A stretch of 64,000 bases of DNA from Bacillota bacterium (GCA_023228885.1 JALOAJ010000002.1:62001-126000), one strand, 5' to 3'; counted from the first letter of the stretch, positions 9,259 to 17,760 are shown. Notes: generated by a model from the sequence alone, not told the origin. Made by a program: numbers and translations.

Positions 9259-10119
9259 TCTTATTGTATGCGGCGCTGTTATACTTTTTGGGATTATAAA
9301 TTCCGGGCTGCCTTGCGCCCCTGCGGCAACCTCGTATTTGTCAAAGCATATAACAATATTTCCGTCGCTGTTTATATAAAAATTTTGGTCTGCATTGATA
9401 TTTTCAAACACTTCTGTAATATATTCTTGGGGCTCAACCCAAAACAGCCCATCCTCCTCCTTGTTTTGCCGCAACATTTCACCTTGAATATAACTGCTTA
9501 AAATACCAACATAATCTGTACCTTTTTTAAATATACCGTTTAGCGACAACAGCTGTCCGGTTTTTTTGTCTATGGTATAAAAAGTATGCTTTGTAGAGGA
9601 CGAGCCGGCGATATTGAGCAAATATACATCTATTGCCAAAATATCGTCTGTGTCGGTTTTTATAATATAGTTTGATTCAACCCCCATATGAATAGTTTCA
9701 TCACCGTATAATGCTTTTAATTCTTTTAAGTCATTCTCATAGGCTGCTATAACGGCGTTTGCGTTTTCCTTGAAGCTCTCGTTTAGCTGTTTTTCAAAAT
9801 CCTTGTCTAAAAGCCCTTCTATTGCAGGCGTAACAACCTTTGCCTGATACCCGTTTTCCTGCGTTTCGTATTTTCCAAAGGTGAAAACTTTAATAATAGC
9901 GTTTATCACAGAGTTCCTTTCAAAAGCATATGCAAAGCTTGGGCTTAAATTTAACAATGTTATGCATGCTGTAACTGCAATAGCCGCGGCTGCTCCGCTT
10001 ATTTTAAAAAGCATTGCTTTTCCCCGTTTTTTTTCCATCGACTTTTCAATCCTTTCTTTTAAAGCTTTGGGAGCTTTGATTTTTTCATATTCCGACTTGG
10101 CATGCTCAAAACCCTTCAT
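9256..10119 (-). CDS. rsiV: RsiV-like anti-sigma factor (DUF3298 family)
   Basis: A single-pass membrane anti-sigma factor expected to hold the adjacent ECF sigma inactive until an envelope signal triggers its proteolysis; in Bacillus RsiV the extracellular domain itself binds lysozyme. In 287 residues I see a basic cytoplasmic N-terminus, one hydrophobic segment at about residues 37-60 ending SFAYA, and an extracellular DUF4163/DUF3298 pair (ESNYIIKTDT, HTFYTIDKKTGQLLSL, QNFYINSDGNIVICFDKYEVA). Its length nearly equals Bacillus RsiV. The ATG has GGAGG eight bases upstream and overlaps the sigma stop by 14 bases. Lysozyme as ligand is inference; no oatA-type O-acetyltransferase is nearby. Confidence 0.82.
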   Translation of the reverse strand: MKGFEHAKSEYEKIKAPKALKERIEKSMEKKRGKAMLFKISGAAAAIAVTACITLLNLSPSFAYAFERNSVINAIIKVFTFGKYETQENGYQAKVVTPAIEGLLDKDFEKQLNESFKENANAVIAAYENDLKELKALYGDETIHMGVESNYIIKTDTDDILAIDVYLLNIAGSSSTKHTFYTIDKKTGQLLSLNGIFKKGTDYVGILSSYIQGEMLRQNKEEDGLFWVEPQEYITEVFENINADQNFYINSDGNIVICFDKYEVAAGAQGSPEFIIPKSITAPHTIR

Positions 10120-10594
10120 GTTTATCCTCCAAACTTATTTTTAATAGTTTTAGTGCACTATAAAGCCTTGTTTTTACAGTATTTTCATTGATATTTAAAA
10201 CCTCTGATATTTCCTTTATTTTCATATCCTCCAAAAACCTTAGAACAATAACAACACGATGGTTTTCGTCAAGCAGGCTTACTATACTTTGAATAGTGAT
10301 GTGCGAATAATCATCGTTAGACTCGCAAAGCGTATCCATCTTGTTATTTTCAATAAAATACAGCTTTGATTTTTTCTTTAAATGCGTAAATGCGGTATTT
10401 GCAATTATTTTGTAAAACCATGTTTTCAAATGCTGAGGCTTTTTCAAACGATTTATGGATTTCAACGCCTTTAAAACGCTGTCGCTGACAATATCTTCTG
10501 CATCCTTTTCGTTTTTTACAAATGTAAACGCGAAGCGGTATGCTAAATCCAAGTTGGTAACTAAGTAATCATTAAACAGTTTGTTTTTGTCCAT
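10106..10594 (-). CDS. sigV: ECF RNA polymerase sigma factor, SigV-like
   Basis: A 162-residue group IV sigma factor. Region 2 spans about residues 10-75 (LAYRFAFTFVKNEKDAEDIVSDSV, then LKTWFYKIIANTAFTHLKK); region 4 spans about 100-155 (VVIVLRFLEDMKIKEISEVL, then NENTVKTRLYSALKLLK) as a helix-turn-helix. Regions 1 and 3 are missing, as in all ECF sigmas. It heads a two-gene operon with the RsiV-like protein, the standard sigma/anti-sigma order. The promoter in front looks vegetative and carries a palindrome; I could not identify a self-recognised ECF promoter by eye. The SigV label rests mainly on the partner's domain. Confidence 0.85.
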   Translation of the reverse strand: MDKNKLFNDYLVTNLDLAYRFAFTFVKNEKDAEDIVSDSVLKALKSINRLKKPQHLKTWFYKIIANTAFTHLKKKSKLYFIENNKMDTLCESNDDYSHITIQSIVSLLDENHRVVIVLRFLEDMKIKEISEVLNINENTVKTRLYSALKLLKISLEDKHEGF

Positions 10595-10708
10595 TTTTTC
10601 GCCCCTTCTATTTGTTTAGACTGTTGTGAACGCAAAAAAGTTTTAAAAACTTTATTTCTTTTTCACAAAATCATTTGGTATTAACTGTATTCGCCTTTCT
10701 TTGGTAAC

Positions 10709-10737
10709 ATACTACAAACTTTGTAGCATTTTGTCAA
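10709..10737 (-). promoter_or_regulatory. Promoter of the sigma/anti-sigma operon with an internal palindrome
   Basis: Minus strand: -35 TTGACA at 10737-10732, 17-base spacer, -10 TAGTAT at 10714-10709. A perfect 15-base palindrome, CTACAAACTTTGTAG (10712-10726), covers half the -10 box and most of the spacer, which is a classic repressor-operator position. No regulator is assigned. Confidence 0.7.
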
Positions 10738-10768
10738 CAAGAAATGTGAACTTTAAATTTACCGAACA

Positions 10769-10797
10769 TTGACAGTTTTATCTTTCAATGTTATACT
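10769..10797 (+). promoter_or_regulatory. Vegetative promoter of the diguanylate cyclase gene
   Basis: -35 TTGACA at 10769-10774, 17-base spacer, -10 TATACT at 10792-10797, about 37 bases ahead of the ATG at 10835. It diverges from the sigma operon promoter. Confidence 0.82.
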
Positions 10798-10834
10798 AAA
10801 TTCCTACCCAACTTGTTTTAAGGGAGTGAATTTT

Positions 10835-12286
10835 ATGAGCGAAACCTTGCACACCGCATCTCGTCCGGTTGCCAAGGGGCGTGCTATGCAACCATTTGTT
10901 AAAAGGGTTAGCACTACTTTCGCAGCCTTGCTCGTTATTGGCGCTTTTTCAGTGTTTATTTTAATCTACTTACCTTTAAATAAAGCACTTGAAAAAAGCT
11001 TAATCAATAATTTTAGACATCTTTCATCTGCAAGCTATCAAACACTTCAAAACGATATTTTTAAATGTGTGGAAAGCGGCAAAGTTTTATCAACTCGTAT
11101 AGCACTAAAAAATGCTATATTAAACTACAAAAACGAGGAAATAGGCATTGAGGAGCTTGCGTTGTTTTCTCAAAGCAAATATGAAGAAGCCTTGCAAGGC
11201 GTTGGCGGTTTAATTTCGGCAAATCGTTTTGTTGATGACATTCCAATCGCAAAAGTTTCCCAATCAAAGGTTAGCCTTGATGAATGGGACATGTCGGATA
11301 TCATGTTTGATAAAAATAAGGCTGCGGATTCAAATATACTTTTAAAAGACAACCGCATATACTGTATTGTAAAGTCTGTTATTGTTCACGATAGCAAAAG
11401 AATTGGGCACGATATGCTTGTTTTTGATTTAACGGAGGATGTAAACCTGCTTTCCGGCAATGTATTTGATGTAAGCATAATAAACGCCGCAGCATATAAG
11501 ACGCTAATTAACGACTCTAAAATATATCAAAATTTTGACGGAATGTTGCTGTTGGGTATGCCCGACTCATTTTATGTATCCATTCCGATAAACGAAAACG
11601 CCTATTTTGTTGCTGAACAAAGCAAAAAACAGATGTTTTCGATGGTAAACCACTTGGGAACTCAGGCATGCATAGTTTTTGCTTGCATATTGCTTGCTTA
11701 CATCATTATGGTTCATCTAAATATTGTGCAGTTTGCAAAAAAGGAACTAAAAAAATTGGAAATCACAAATGCAGCCCTTGGGAAAGCAGCGTCAGAGGCT
11801 AATGTTGATTCTTTGACAAAAGCAGGGAGCCGCCGTTACGGCACGGAATTTTTTGAAAAGGTGTTTTCCGATTTTAAAATAGGCGCGCCTTCCCCCATAA
11901 TCATTATGTTTGATATTGATTTATTTAAACAAATAAACGATTCCTACGGTCATTACACAGGTGATAGGGTTTTAAAAAAAGTTGTTGCTGCAATAAGAAA
12001 AACTATTCGTAACGAAGATAAATTGTTTCGGTGGGGCGGGGATGAATTCGTAGGGGTGTTTTTTGGTATAAAAAAAGAAAATGCGGGCTTTTTTGCAAAC
12101 AAGATGCTCAACACCGTTTTAGACTTGGAAATTGAATTAGACGGCAAAAAAATAAGACCAACGGTGTCTATCGGCATTTCGTATTTCAAAAGCACCGATA
12201 CCGACTTTTACGAAGCGATAAACCGGGCAGACCGTGCAATGTATTTATCAAAAGCGGGACCCGAAAGAAAGGTAAATATTTTATAA
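10835..12286 (+). CDS. Membrane-bound diguanylate cyclase (GGDEF)
   Basis: Makes cyclic di-GMP from two GTP. The 483-residue protein has a transmembrane helix at about residues 24-48, an extracytoplasmic sensor region of ~240 residues, a second helix near 290-312 (CIVFACILLAYIIMVHL), a short linker helix and a C-terminal GGDEF domain. The active motif is intact (WGGDEF). RNED five residues upstream fits the RxxD allosteric inhibition site, so product feedback is likely. The DxLT-like entry motif reads DSLTKAGSRRYG. The start at 10835 has GGGAG eight bases upstream; an in-frame TTG upstream lies inside the -35 box. The sensed signal is unknown. Confidence 0.9.
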   Translation: MSETLHTASRPVAKGRAMQPFVKRVSTTFAALLVIGAFSVFILIYLPLNKALEKSLINNFRHLSSASYQTLQNDIFKCVESGKVLSTRIALKNAILNYKNEEIGIEELALFSQSKYEEALQGVGGLISANRFVDDIPIAKVSQSKVSLDEWDMSDIMFDKNKAADSNILLKDNRIYCIVKSVIVHDSKRIGHDMLVFDLTEDVNLLSGNVFDVSIINAAAYKTLINDSKIYQNFDGMLLLGMPDSFYVSIPINENAYFVAEQSKKQMFSMVNHLGTQACIVFACILLAYIIMVHLNIVQFAKKELKKLEITNAALGKAASEANVDSLTKAGSRRYGTEFFEKVFSDFKIGAPSPIIIMFDIDLFKQINDSYGHYTGDRVLKKVVAAIRKTIRNEDKLFRWGGDEFVGVFFGIKKENAGFFANKMLNTVLDLEIELDGKKIRPTVSIGISYFKSTDTDFYEAINRADRAMYLSKAGPERKVNIL

Positions 12287-12333
12287 GTTATACTGTAAAT
12301 CCAAATATAAAAGGAGGCTTAATCCTTACTAAT

Positions 12334-13815
12334 ATGAAAGAATCATTTGATATTATTGTTATAGGCAGCGGGGCGGGACTTATGCTTATGGAATCCGCCC
12401 TTGCAAACGGTTTAAACTGTGCAATTATTGAAAAATCAAAATTTGGCGGAACATGCCTCACCAAAGGCTGTATCCCTTCCAAAATGCTTGTTTACCCCGC
12501 CGATTTAATTCGCGAGTCAGAAAAAGCCGACAGAGTTGGCGTTTCGTTCAAAAAACCTTTTGTAGATTGGGAAAAGGTTTCAAAACGAATGTGGCAGCAA
12601 ATCAATTATAGCGAAAAGATGGAAACTAACCTAAAGCAACTAAAAAATTTGCAAGTTTTTAACGGCACGGCAGAATTTACCGGGGAAAAAACGCTGCGGG
12701 TAAAACAAAATGACGGCAGTTATTCACATGAAATAAAAGGAAAAACCATAATTGTTGCACCCGGTTCACGCTCTTTTGTTCCACCTATTAAAAACATAGA
12801 ACAAACCGGGTATGTGACATCCGAAACTTTTTTTGGAGAAAAGTTTCCAAAAAAGCTTTGGGATAGCGTTATAATTGTGGGCGGCGGCGCCGTAAGCGCT
12901 GAATTTGCACACATTTTTTCATCTTTTGGAACTAAAGTCACCATTGTTGAAACAAAATCTCGAATTCTATTTTCCGAAGAAGAAGAAATAAGCGCCTTTG
13001 TTGAGGCTGAATTTAAAAATAATTCAATCGATATATTGCTAAACAGCAATGTTATAAGCTCAAAAAAGCTAAACGCCTTCAAAACCTTAACTGTTGAAAA
13101 CACCGTAACAAAAGAAGTTGTCGACATTTCGGCAGACGAAATTTTTATCGCCTCGGGGATACAATCAAACGGTGATATCCTCCGCCTTGAAAACACCGAT
13201 ATACAAACAGACGAAAGAGGCTGGATTAAAACTAATGAATATCTGGAAACAACGCAAAAGGATGTTTATGCAATAGGCGACATAAACGGAAAATATCAAC
13301 TTAGGCATAAGGCAAACTACGAAGCGGAAATTCTTATGCACAACCTGTTTTCAGACGGCGCGAAAAAAGCCGCTTGCTATAATGCCGTTCCATGGGCAGT
13401 ATTTACCAACCCGCAGGTTGCCCATGTGGGGATGACTGAACGCGAAGCAAAAAACCTTGGAATACAGTACTGGGTGGGCAAAAACTTCTTTTCGCAAATT
13501 GCGGGCGGCACAGCCATGGGCATCACGGATGATTCATCCGACAACGGTTTTGTTAAAATAATCGTTGGAAAAGAAAAAACAATACTTGGCGCTCATGTGG
13601 TGGGGCCGCATGCCTCGATACTTGTACAACCATTTGTATATTTAATGAACGCGAACCATAAATGCGAAAACCGTCAGATTGAAAAAATCGGCAACATAGC
13701 TTGCCCCCAATTGGGCAGTTATATGCCGATAAACGACTCAATGATAATCCATCCTTCGCTAAACGAGCTAACGGCATGGGTTATCGGAAATATTGATTGG
13801 AAAGACAAGAAATAA
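12334..13815 (+). CDS. Class I pyridine nucleotide-disulfide oxidoreductase (dihydrolipoamide dehydrogenase-like)
   Basis: A flavoprotein that moves electrons between NAD(P)H and a disulfide. Its 493 residues show the FAD-binding IVIGSGAGLMLMESAL, the redox-active disulfide GGTCLTKGCIPSKML (C-x4-C), the NAD(P) site VIIVGGGAVSAEFAHIF, the second FAD motif VYAIGDING, and the C-terminal dimerisation domain with the catalytic His-Glu pair HPSLNE. The substrate is uncertain: no 2-oxoacid dehydrogenase or glycine cleavage genes lie nearby, so a stand-alone thiol or mycothione-reductase-like role is equally possible. AAAGGAGG sits 16 bases before the ATG, longer than usual. It starts 47 bases after the cyclase gene and may be co-transcribed. 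Confidence 0.85.
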   Translation: MKESFDIIVIGSGAGLMLMESALANGLNCAIIEKSKFGGTCLTKGCIPSKMLVYPADLIRESEKADRVGVSFKKPFVDWEKVSKRMWQQINYSEKMETNLKQLKNLQVFNGTAEFTGEKTLRVKQNDGSYSHEIKGKTIIVAPGSRSFVPPIKNIEQTGYVTSETFFGEKFPKKLWDSVIIVGGGAVSAEFAHIFSSFGTKVTIVETKSRILFSEEEEISAFVEAEFKNNSIDILLNSNVISSKKLNAFKTLTVENTVTKEVVDISADEIFIASGIQSNGDILRLENTDIQTDERGWIKTNEYLETTQKDVYAIGDINGKYQLRHKANYEAEILMHNLFSDGAKKAACYNAVPWAVFTNPQVAHVGMTEREAKNLGIQYWVGKNFFSQIAGGTAMGITDDSSDNGFVKIIVGKEKTILGAHVVGPHASILVQPFVYLMNANHKCENRQIEKIGNIACPQLGSYMPINDSMIIHPSLNELTAWVIGNIDWKDKK

Positions 13816-13833
13816 AGCTGAGGCAATGTTTTG

Positions 13834-14775
13834 TTATATATTCAAGCTTTCTATTCTGCACCCATCGGTATAACCTAAAAGCTCTATCATGGAAGGGATA
13901 TTATTCCCTTCCTTTGTTACTTTAGCGCTTGCGCAAGATGTGCCCAACACTAATTGCCTTGAAAACTCTATATTGCTTAAATGCCCATGACACATTCCTG
14001 CCAAAAATGCATCGCCGGCTCCCACCGTTGAATTAACCGCAACCGCAGGCGGAATTACTTTAATTGCCTCGTCTTTCGTAACACCTATAACCCCGTTTTT
14101 TCCGAGCGTTACAACAATTCGTTCGATATCGTATTTTTCAATCAATGCCATGCTTTCTTTTAATATTTGTTGCTCAGATAGCCCCGTCTTGCCTAACATA
14201 TCTTCAAATTCAAACAAATTCGGCTTTATGCAAAACGGCGAAGCCTTGATGCTTTCTCGCAACACGCTGCCGCCGCAATCTAAAAAAACATCTTTTTTAT
14301 ATTGTTTAGCAATTTTTATTAAATTAAAATATGTTCCCAAAACCATATCCGGCAACAAACTTCCGCTCAAAACAACAATATCCGCAAAGGGCAGTTTTTC
14401 TTGGTATTTTTCAATAAAAAGCGAATAATCATCACTCGAAATGGGCTCTCCTGTTTCGTTAATTCCCGTTATGGCTTTCGCAGACAAATCCATAACTTTA
14501 ACATTAAGCCGAGTTTCAAAGTTTTTTATGCGAACAGGGTCAAAATTAACGCCCTCCTCGTTTAACTTTTTTATCAAAAGTTCTCCTGTGTTGCCGCCTA
14601 TAAGCCCAAGAGCCAATGTATCGCGCCCCAAAAGCCCGCATACGCGCGAAACATTTATTCCCTTGCTTCCGGCATTAAGCAAAACCTTGTTTGCCCTGTT
14701 TAGCTCCTCCGGTTTAAAGCTGTCTAAAATGTATGTTTTATCAACCGATGGGTTGAGAGTTACAGTAAGAACCAT
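13834..14775 (-). CDS. PfkB-family hexose kinase, 1-phosphofructokinase type
   Basis: Phosphorylates a sugar phosphate; fructose 1-phosphate or tagatose 6-phosphate are the usual substrates of this subfamily. The 313-residue protein begins MVLTVTLNPSVDKTY, has the sugar-binding GSKGINVSR, and ends with the PfkB signature around the catalytic base (NSTVGAGDAFLAG). The start is set at ATG 14775, five bases after GGAGG; an upstream in-frame ATG lacks a ribosome site. It stands alone: no fructose PTS or FruR is adjacent, so the fruK name is only probable. It converges on the flavin reductase gene with 18 bases between stops and no clear hairpin. Confidence 0.83.
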   Translation of the reverse strand: MVLTVTLNPSVDKTYILDSFKPEELNRANKVLLNAGSKGINVSRVCGLLGRDTLALGLIGGNTGELLIKKLNEEGVNFDPVRIKNFETRLNVKVMDLSAKAITGINETGEPISSDDYSLFIEKYQEKLPFADIVVLSGSLLPDMVLGTYFNLIKIAKQYKKDVFLDCGGSVLRESIKASPFCIKPNLFEFEDMLGKTGLSEQQILKESMALIEKYDIERIVVTLGKNGVIGVTKDEAIKVIPPAVAVNSTVGAGDAFLAGMCHGHLSNIEFSRQLVLGTSCASAKVTKEGNNIPSMIELLGYTDGCRIESLNI

Positions 14776-14824
14776 AGTGACCTCCGATTCAATTATCACT
14801 TCGATACTATATTTTTACATATGC

Positions 14825-14853
14825 ATTATATAATATTCTTACCAAAAAAGCAA
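14825..14853 (-). promoter_or_regulatory. Vegetative promoter of the PfkB kinase gene
   Basis: Minus strand: -35 TTGCTT at 14853-14848, 17-base spacer, -10 TATAAT at 14830-14825, about 50 bases ahead of the ATG at 14775. Confidence 0.78.
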
Positions 14854-14871
14854 TGTTTTTTTGATAATTCC

Positions 14872-14900
14872 TTGAACTTAGGGCAAAAATATATTATAAT
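14872..14900 (+). promoter_or_regulatory. Promoter of the SRP RNA
   Basis: -35 TTGAAC at 14872-14877, 17-base spacer, -10 TATAAT at 14895-14900. It predicts a start near 14907, matching the 5' end of the RNA. Confidence 0.82.
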
Positions 14901-14906
14901 AAGATA

Positions 14907-15127
14907 CATACCGCACTAGTTGGGGAATTAGCGGCGCCCTGAACCCTTAATCCGCTATAATGGGGACGAATGCTCTTTTGAGGTATGGGTTATGTAAGGT
15001 CTGCATTAACGAACAGTATGATGAGAGTCCGGTCCCGCGCAACAAAGGGTTATGAACCTCGTCAGGTCGGGAACGAAGCAGCGATAAGTAATTTTCTTTG
15101 TGTGCCGTGGGGCTGCCGGGCTTGAAT
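14907..15127 (+). ncRNA. ffs: Signal recognition particle RNA, large bacterial type
   Basis: The RNA scaffold of SRP, which binds Ffh and targets nascent membrane proteins. The 5' half carries the conserved ACTAGTTGGGGA and AGCGGCGCCCTGAACCC stretches of the Alu-like domain. The apical domain is near 15050-15090 (CGTCAGGTCGGGAACGAAGC, then AGCGATAAG). The 3' end reads TGTGCCGTGGGGCTGCC. Two stem pairs around the GGAA tetraloop differ from the usual sequence but stay paired: the loop-closing C-G is G-C here, and an outer C-G is U-A. Its position immediately upstream of dnaX is the Bacillus/Clostridium arrangement. Ends are approximate; the 5' end is inferred from the promoter. Confidence 0.93.
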
Positions 15128-15211
15128 ATTTTTCGTTCTTAACGCTTATGTAATCGTATCGACTTTGAGATGTGCGGTATGTTTTTTATAAAATCGGGGG
15201 TTTGAATATTT

Positions 15212-16780
15212 GTGGCTTATCAGGCGCTTTATCGAAAATGGCGTCCAATGGTGTTTGAAGATGTCATTGGGCAATCGCACATTACCGAAACACTGGGAAA
15301 TGAAATAATCAGCAAAAAAATAGCTCATGCCTTCCTGTTTTGCGGCACAAGGGGAACGGGCAAAACAACAGCGGCAAAAATACTAAGCAGGGCGGTAAAC
15401 TGCATCTCGCCTAAACTTGGCGGCAACCCCTGCAACGAGTGCTCCAGCTGCCGGGGCATTATTAAGGGCACCATAATGGATGTCATCGAAATAGATGCCG
15501 CATCAAACAACGGCGTTGATGATATCAGAAAACTGCGTGATGAAGTGATTTACACCCCTGCAACCACGAAATATAAAGTTTACATTATAGATGAGGTTCA
15601 TATGCTTTCAATGGGCGCATTTAATGCGTTATTGAAAACCCTTGAAGAGCCTCCGCCGCATGCTATCTTCATATTGGCAACCACAGAGCCGCACAAAATA
15701 CCTGCCACAATACAATCACGCTGTCAACGCTTTGATTTTCGGCGGATTTCAAACCATCATATAGCCGGCAGGATAGGTGAAATAGCTAAAAAAGAAGGCA
15801 TCGAAATGTCATCGGATGCGATAAGGCTTGTTGCATCGATAGGCGACGGCTCAATGAGGGATGCCCTTAGCGTGCTTGATTTATTTATTGGCAAGCCGGG
15901 TGAAATAACAAAAAGCGATGTAGAAAATTTAACAGGAATGGCTGGCAACGAAATTATTTTTAAAATAGCCGGTTCACTTATAGATAAAGATATTTCAAGC
16001 GTAATTTTATTTACCGATGAGGCGATAAAAGCGGGCAGGGACATCACTTATTTCGCAGAGGAACTGCTCAACTTTTTCAGAGAATTGCTAATTTGCAAGG
16101 TGTCATTGGCATCGGCGGATATTTTGGATAAATCAGACGAGGAATTGGCTCTTTTAAAAAGTCTATCCGAAAAAACAACTACCGAAATGCTTGTTCACTC
16201 AATAAAAGTTTTCTCGGATGCGATTTACATGTGCAAATGGGCATCAAATCCCAAAGTTATATTAGAAACATCTATGATAAAAATATGCAGCCCACAGCTT
16301 GACACAACAAGTGAAGCGTTTGCGGCTCGTTTGGAAAAATTAGAATCGGCGCTTATGCTTGGCAAGGGGTTGAAAGCCGATACAAAAAATGTCGTTTTGC
16401 AAAAACAAACGGAAAGTGCGGCGGAGCAAAAAGAAGAACCGCAAAAAGAACAGGAAATGCCCGATGAATGGTCGCAAATAATAAATGCTGTAAAAAAACA
16501 AGATGAGGCTGCCGCCGCTTTACTTTGCAACACCGAATGTAAAATAGACGATAATGCTTTTTACATAATATTTAAAAGCGCGGCAATTCGTGACATTGCA
16601 AGCAAAGACGAAAATATTAAAAATATTTTATCGAAAAAAACACAAAACCGCATATTGCGGTTTGTGGAACAAAATGAGCTTCAGGGCGTCGAAAATAAAT
16701 CGGCTGACAAACAGCCTGACCCTATTGACGAATTATTACAGAAAAAAAACGAGTTGGGCGACCAAATGACAATATTTTGA
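15212..16780 (+). CDS. dnaX: DNA polymerase III subunit gamma/tau
   Basis: Clamp-loader ATPase and replisome organiser. The 522-residue protein starts with the canonical MAYQALYRKWRP from a GTG codon. It has Walker A GTRGTGKTT at about residue 45, the four-Cys zinc module ending NPCNECSSCRG, the Walker B stretch IDEVHMLSMGAFNALLKTLEEPP, the SRC finger (QSRCQRFDF), the domain III collar, and a charged Glu/Lys/Gln-rich linker leading to the tau-specific tail. An A7 run at codons 427-429 could allow frameshifting. ybaB and recR follow 14 bases on, as in most bacteria. Confidence 0.96.
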   Translation: MAYQALYRKWRPMVFEDVIGQSHITETLGNEIISKKIAHAFLFCGTRGTGKTTAAKILSRAVNCISPKLGGNPCNECSSCRGIIKGTIMDVIEIDAASNNGVDDIRKLRDEVIYTPATTKYKVYIIDEVHMLSMGAFNALLKTLEEPPPHAIFILATTEPHKIPATIQSRCQRFDFRRISNHHIAGRIGEIAKKEGIEMSSDAIRLVASIGDGSMRDALSVLDLFIGKPGEITKSDVENLTGMAGNEIIFKIAGSLIDKDISSVILFTDEAIKAGRDITYFAEELLNFFRELLICKVSLASADILDKSDEELALLKSLSEKTTTEMLVHSIKVFSDAIYMCKWASNPKVILETSMIKICSPQLDTTSEAFAARLEKLESALMLGKGLKADTKNVVLQKQTESAAEQKEEPQKEQEMPDEWSQIINAVKKQDEAAAALLCNTECKIDDNAFYIIFKSAAIRDIASKDENIKNILSKKTQNRILRFVEQNELQGVENKSADKQPDPIDELLQKKNELGDQMTIF

Positions 16781-16794
16781 GGAGGATATAAAGA

Positions 16795-17133
16795 TTGGCA
16801 AAAAATAAGTTCCCAAAAATGGGCGGCGGCATGAACAATATGCTAAAACAAGCGCAAAAAATGCAGCAACAAATGGAAAGTATGCAAGGAGACATTGAAA
16901 ACCGCATTATCGAGGTCTCGGCAGGCGGCGGTGCGGTAACGATAACAATGAGCGGCAAAAAAGAAGTGAAATCCATTAAAATAAGCCCGGATATTGTTGA
17001 CCCGGACGATGTTGAAATGCTTGAAGATATAATAATGGCTGCGGTTAACGAAGCCGTTTTAAAAGCAGACAAAATGTTGGCTGATGAAATGGGCAAAATC
17101 ACCGGCGGTATAAGCCTTCCTGGGCTATTCTGA
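16795..17133 (+). CDS. ybaB: Nucleoid-associated protein YbaB/EbfC
   Basis: A small dimeric DNA-binding protein that coats the nucleoid. The 112 residues show a Gly/Met/Gln-rich N-terminus, a helix with many Gln and Met (NNMLKQAQKMQQQMESMQ), then the strand motif VSAGGGAVTITMSGKKEVKSI and KISPDIVDPDDVEMLEDIIMAAVNEA, all family hallmarks. The start codon is TTG, nine bases after AGGAGG. It lies between dnaX and recR, its near-universal position. Confidence 0.95.
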   Translation: MAKNKFPKMGGGMNNMLKQAQKMQQQMESMQGDIENRIIEVSAGGGAVTITMSGKKEVKSIKISPDIVDPDDVEMLEDIIMAAVNEAVLKADKMLADEMGKITGGISLPGLF

Positions 17134-17137
17134 TTAT

Positions 17138-17737
17138 ATGGATTATTATGTAAAGCCCCTTGCGCACTTGATAGAACAGTTTGAAAAACTGCCCGGCATT
17201 GGGCATAAAACGGCAAGGCGCCTTGCCTTTCATATTCTTGATTCACCTGATGTACATGCGGAGGAATTTGCCAATGCGTTGATAAATGCCAAAAAGCTTG
17301 TGCGATATTGCAATATCTGCCAAAACATGACGGACGCGGAAGTTTGTTTAATATGCGCTGACGATAAAAGGGATAACTCCGTTATTTGTGTTATGGAAAG
17401 CCCAAAAGATGTTATGGCGCTTGAAAAAGCAAGGGAATATAACGGTTTATATCATGTGCTGCACGGCGCAATTTCGCCAATGGACGGTATCGGTCCGGAA
17501 GATATAAAAATTGCGGAGTTGCTTTCCCGGCTTAGCAGCGACACCGTTAAAGAGGTCATAATGGCGACCAACCCGAATATAGAAGGCGAAGCGACTGCAA
17601 TGTACTTATCAAAGCTTATTAAACCGCTTGGGGTAAAGGTTACAAGGATAGCCCACGGCGTGCCGGTAGGCGGCGATTTGGAATACGCAGATGAAATCAC
17701 CCTTTCAAGAGCAATTGAGGGAAGGCGTGAGATGTAG
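17138..17737 (+). CDS. recR: Recombination mediator RecR
   Basis: With RecF and RecO, RecR loads RecA at single-strand gaps. In order over 199 residues: helix-hairpin-helix (EKLPGIGHKTARRLAFHIL), a C4 zinc finger (C-x2-C and C-x2-C within CNICQNMTDAEVCLIC), a Toprim domain (VICVMESPKDVMALEK, then ATNPNIEGEATAMYL) and the C-terminal Walker B-like DEITLSRA. Length is standard. No clear Shine-Dalgarno precedes the ATG, which lies 4 bases after the ybaB stop, so it is probably translated by coupling. Confidence 0.97.
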   Translation: MDYYVKPLAHLIEQFEKLPGIGHKTARRLAFHILDSPDVHAEEFANALINAKKLVRYCNICQNMTDAEVCLICADDKRDNSVICVMESPKDVMALEKAREYNGLYHVLHGAISPMDGIGPEDIKIAELLSRLSSDTVKEVIMATNPNIEGEATAMYLSKLIKPLGVKVTRIAHGVPVGGDLEYADEITLSRAIEGRREM

Positions 17738-17760
17738 CTTTTACGAAAGGAATGAAAGCC

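Noticed and set aside
9256..9501. Plus-strand frame of 91 codons after the ferredoxin terminator
   Set aside because: It begins within the terminator and is antisense to the end of the rsiV-like gene.
10769..10834. Longer N-terminus for the diguanylate cyclase
   Set aside because: The in-frame TTG lies inside the -35 box, and a well-spaced ribosome site precedes the ATG at 10835.
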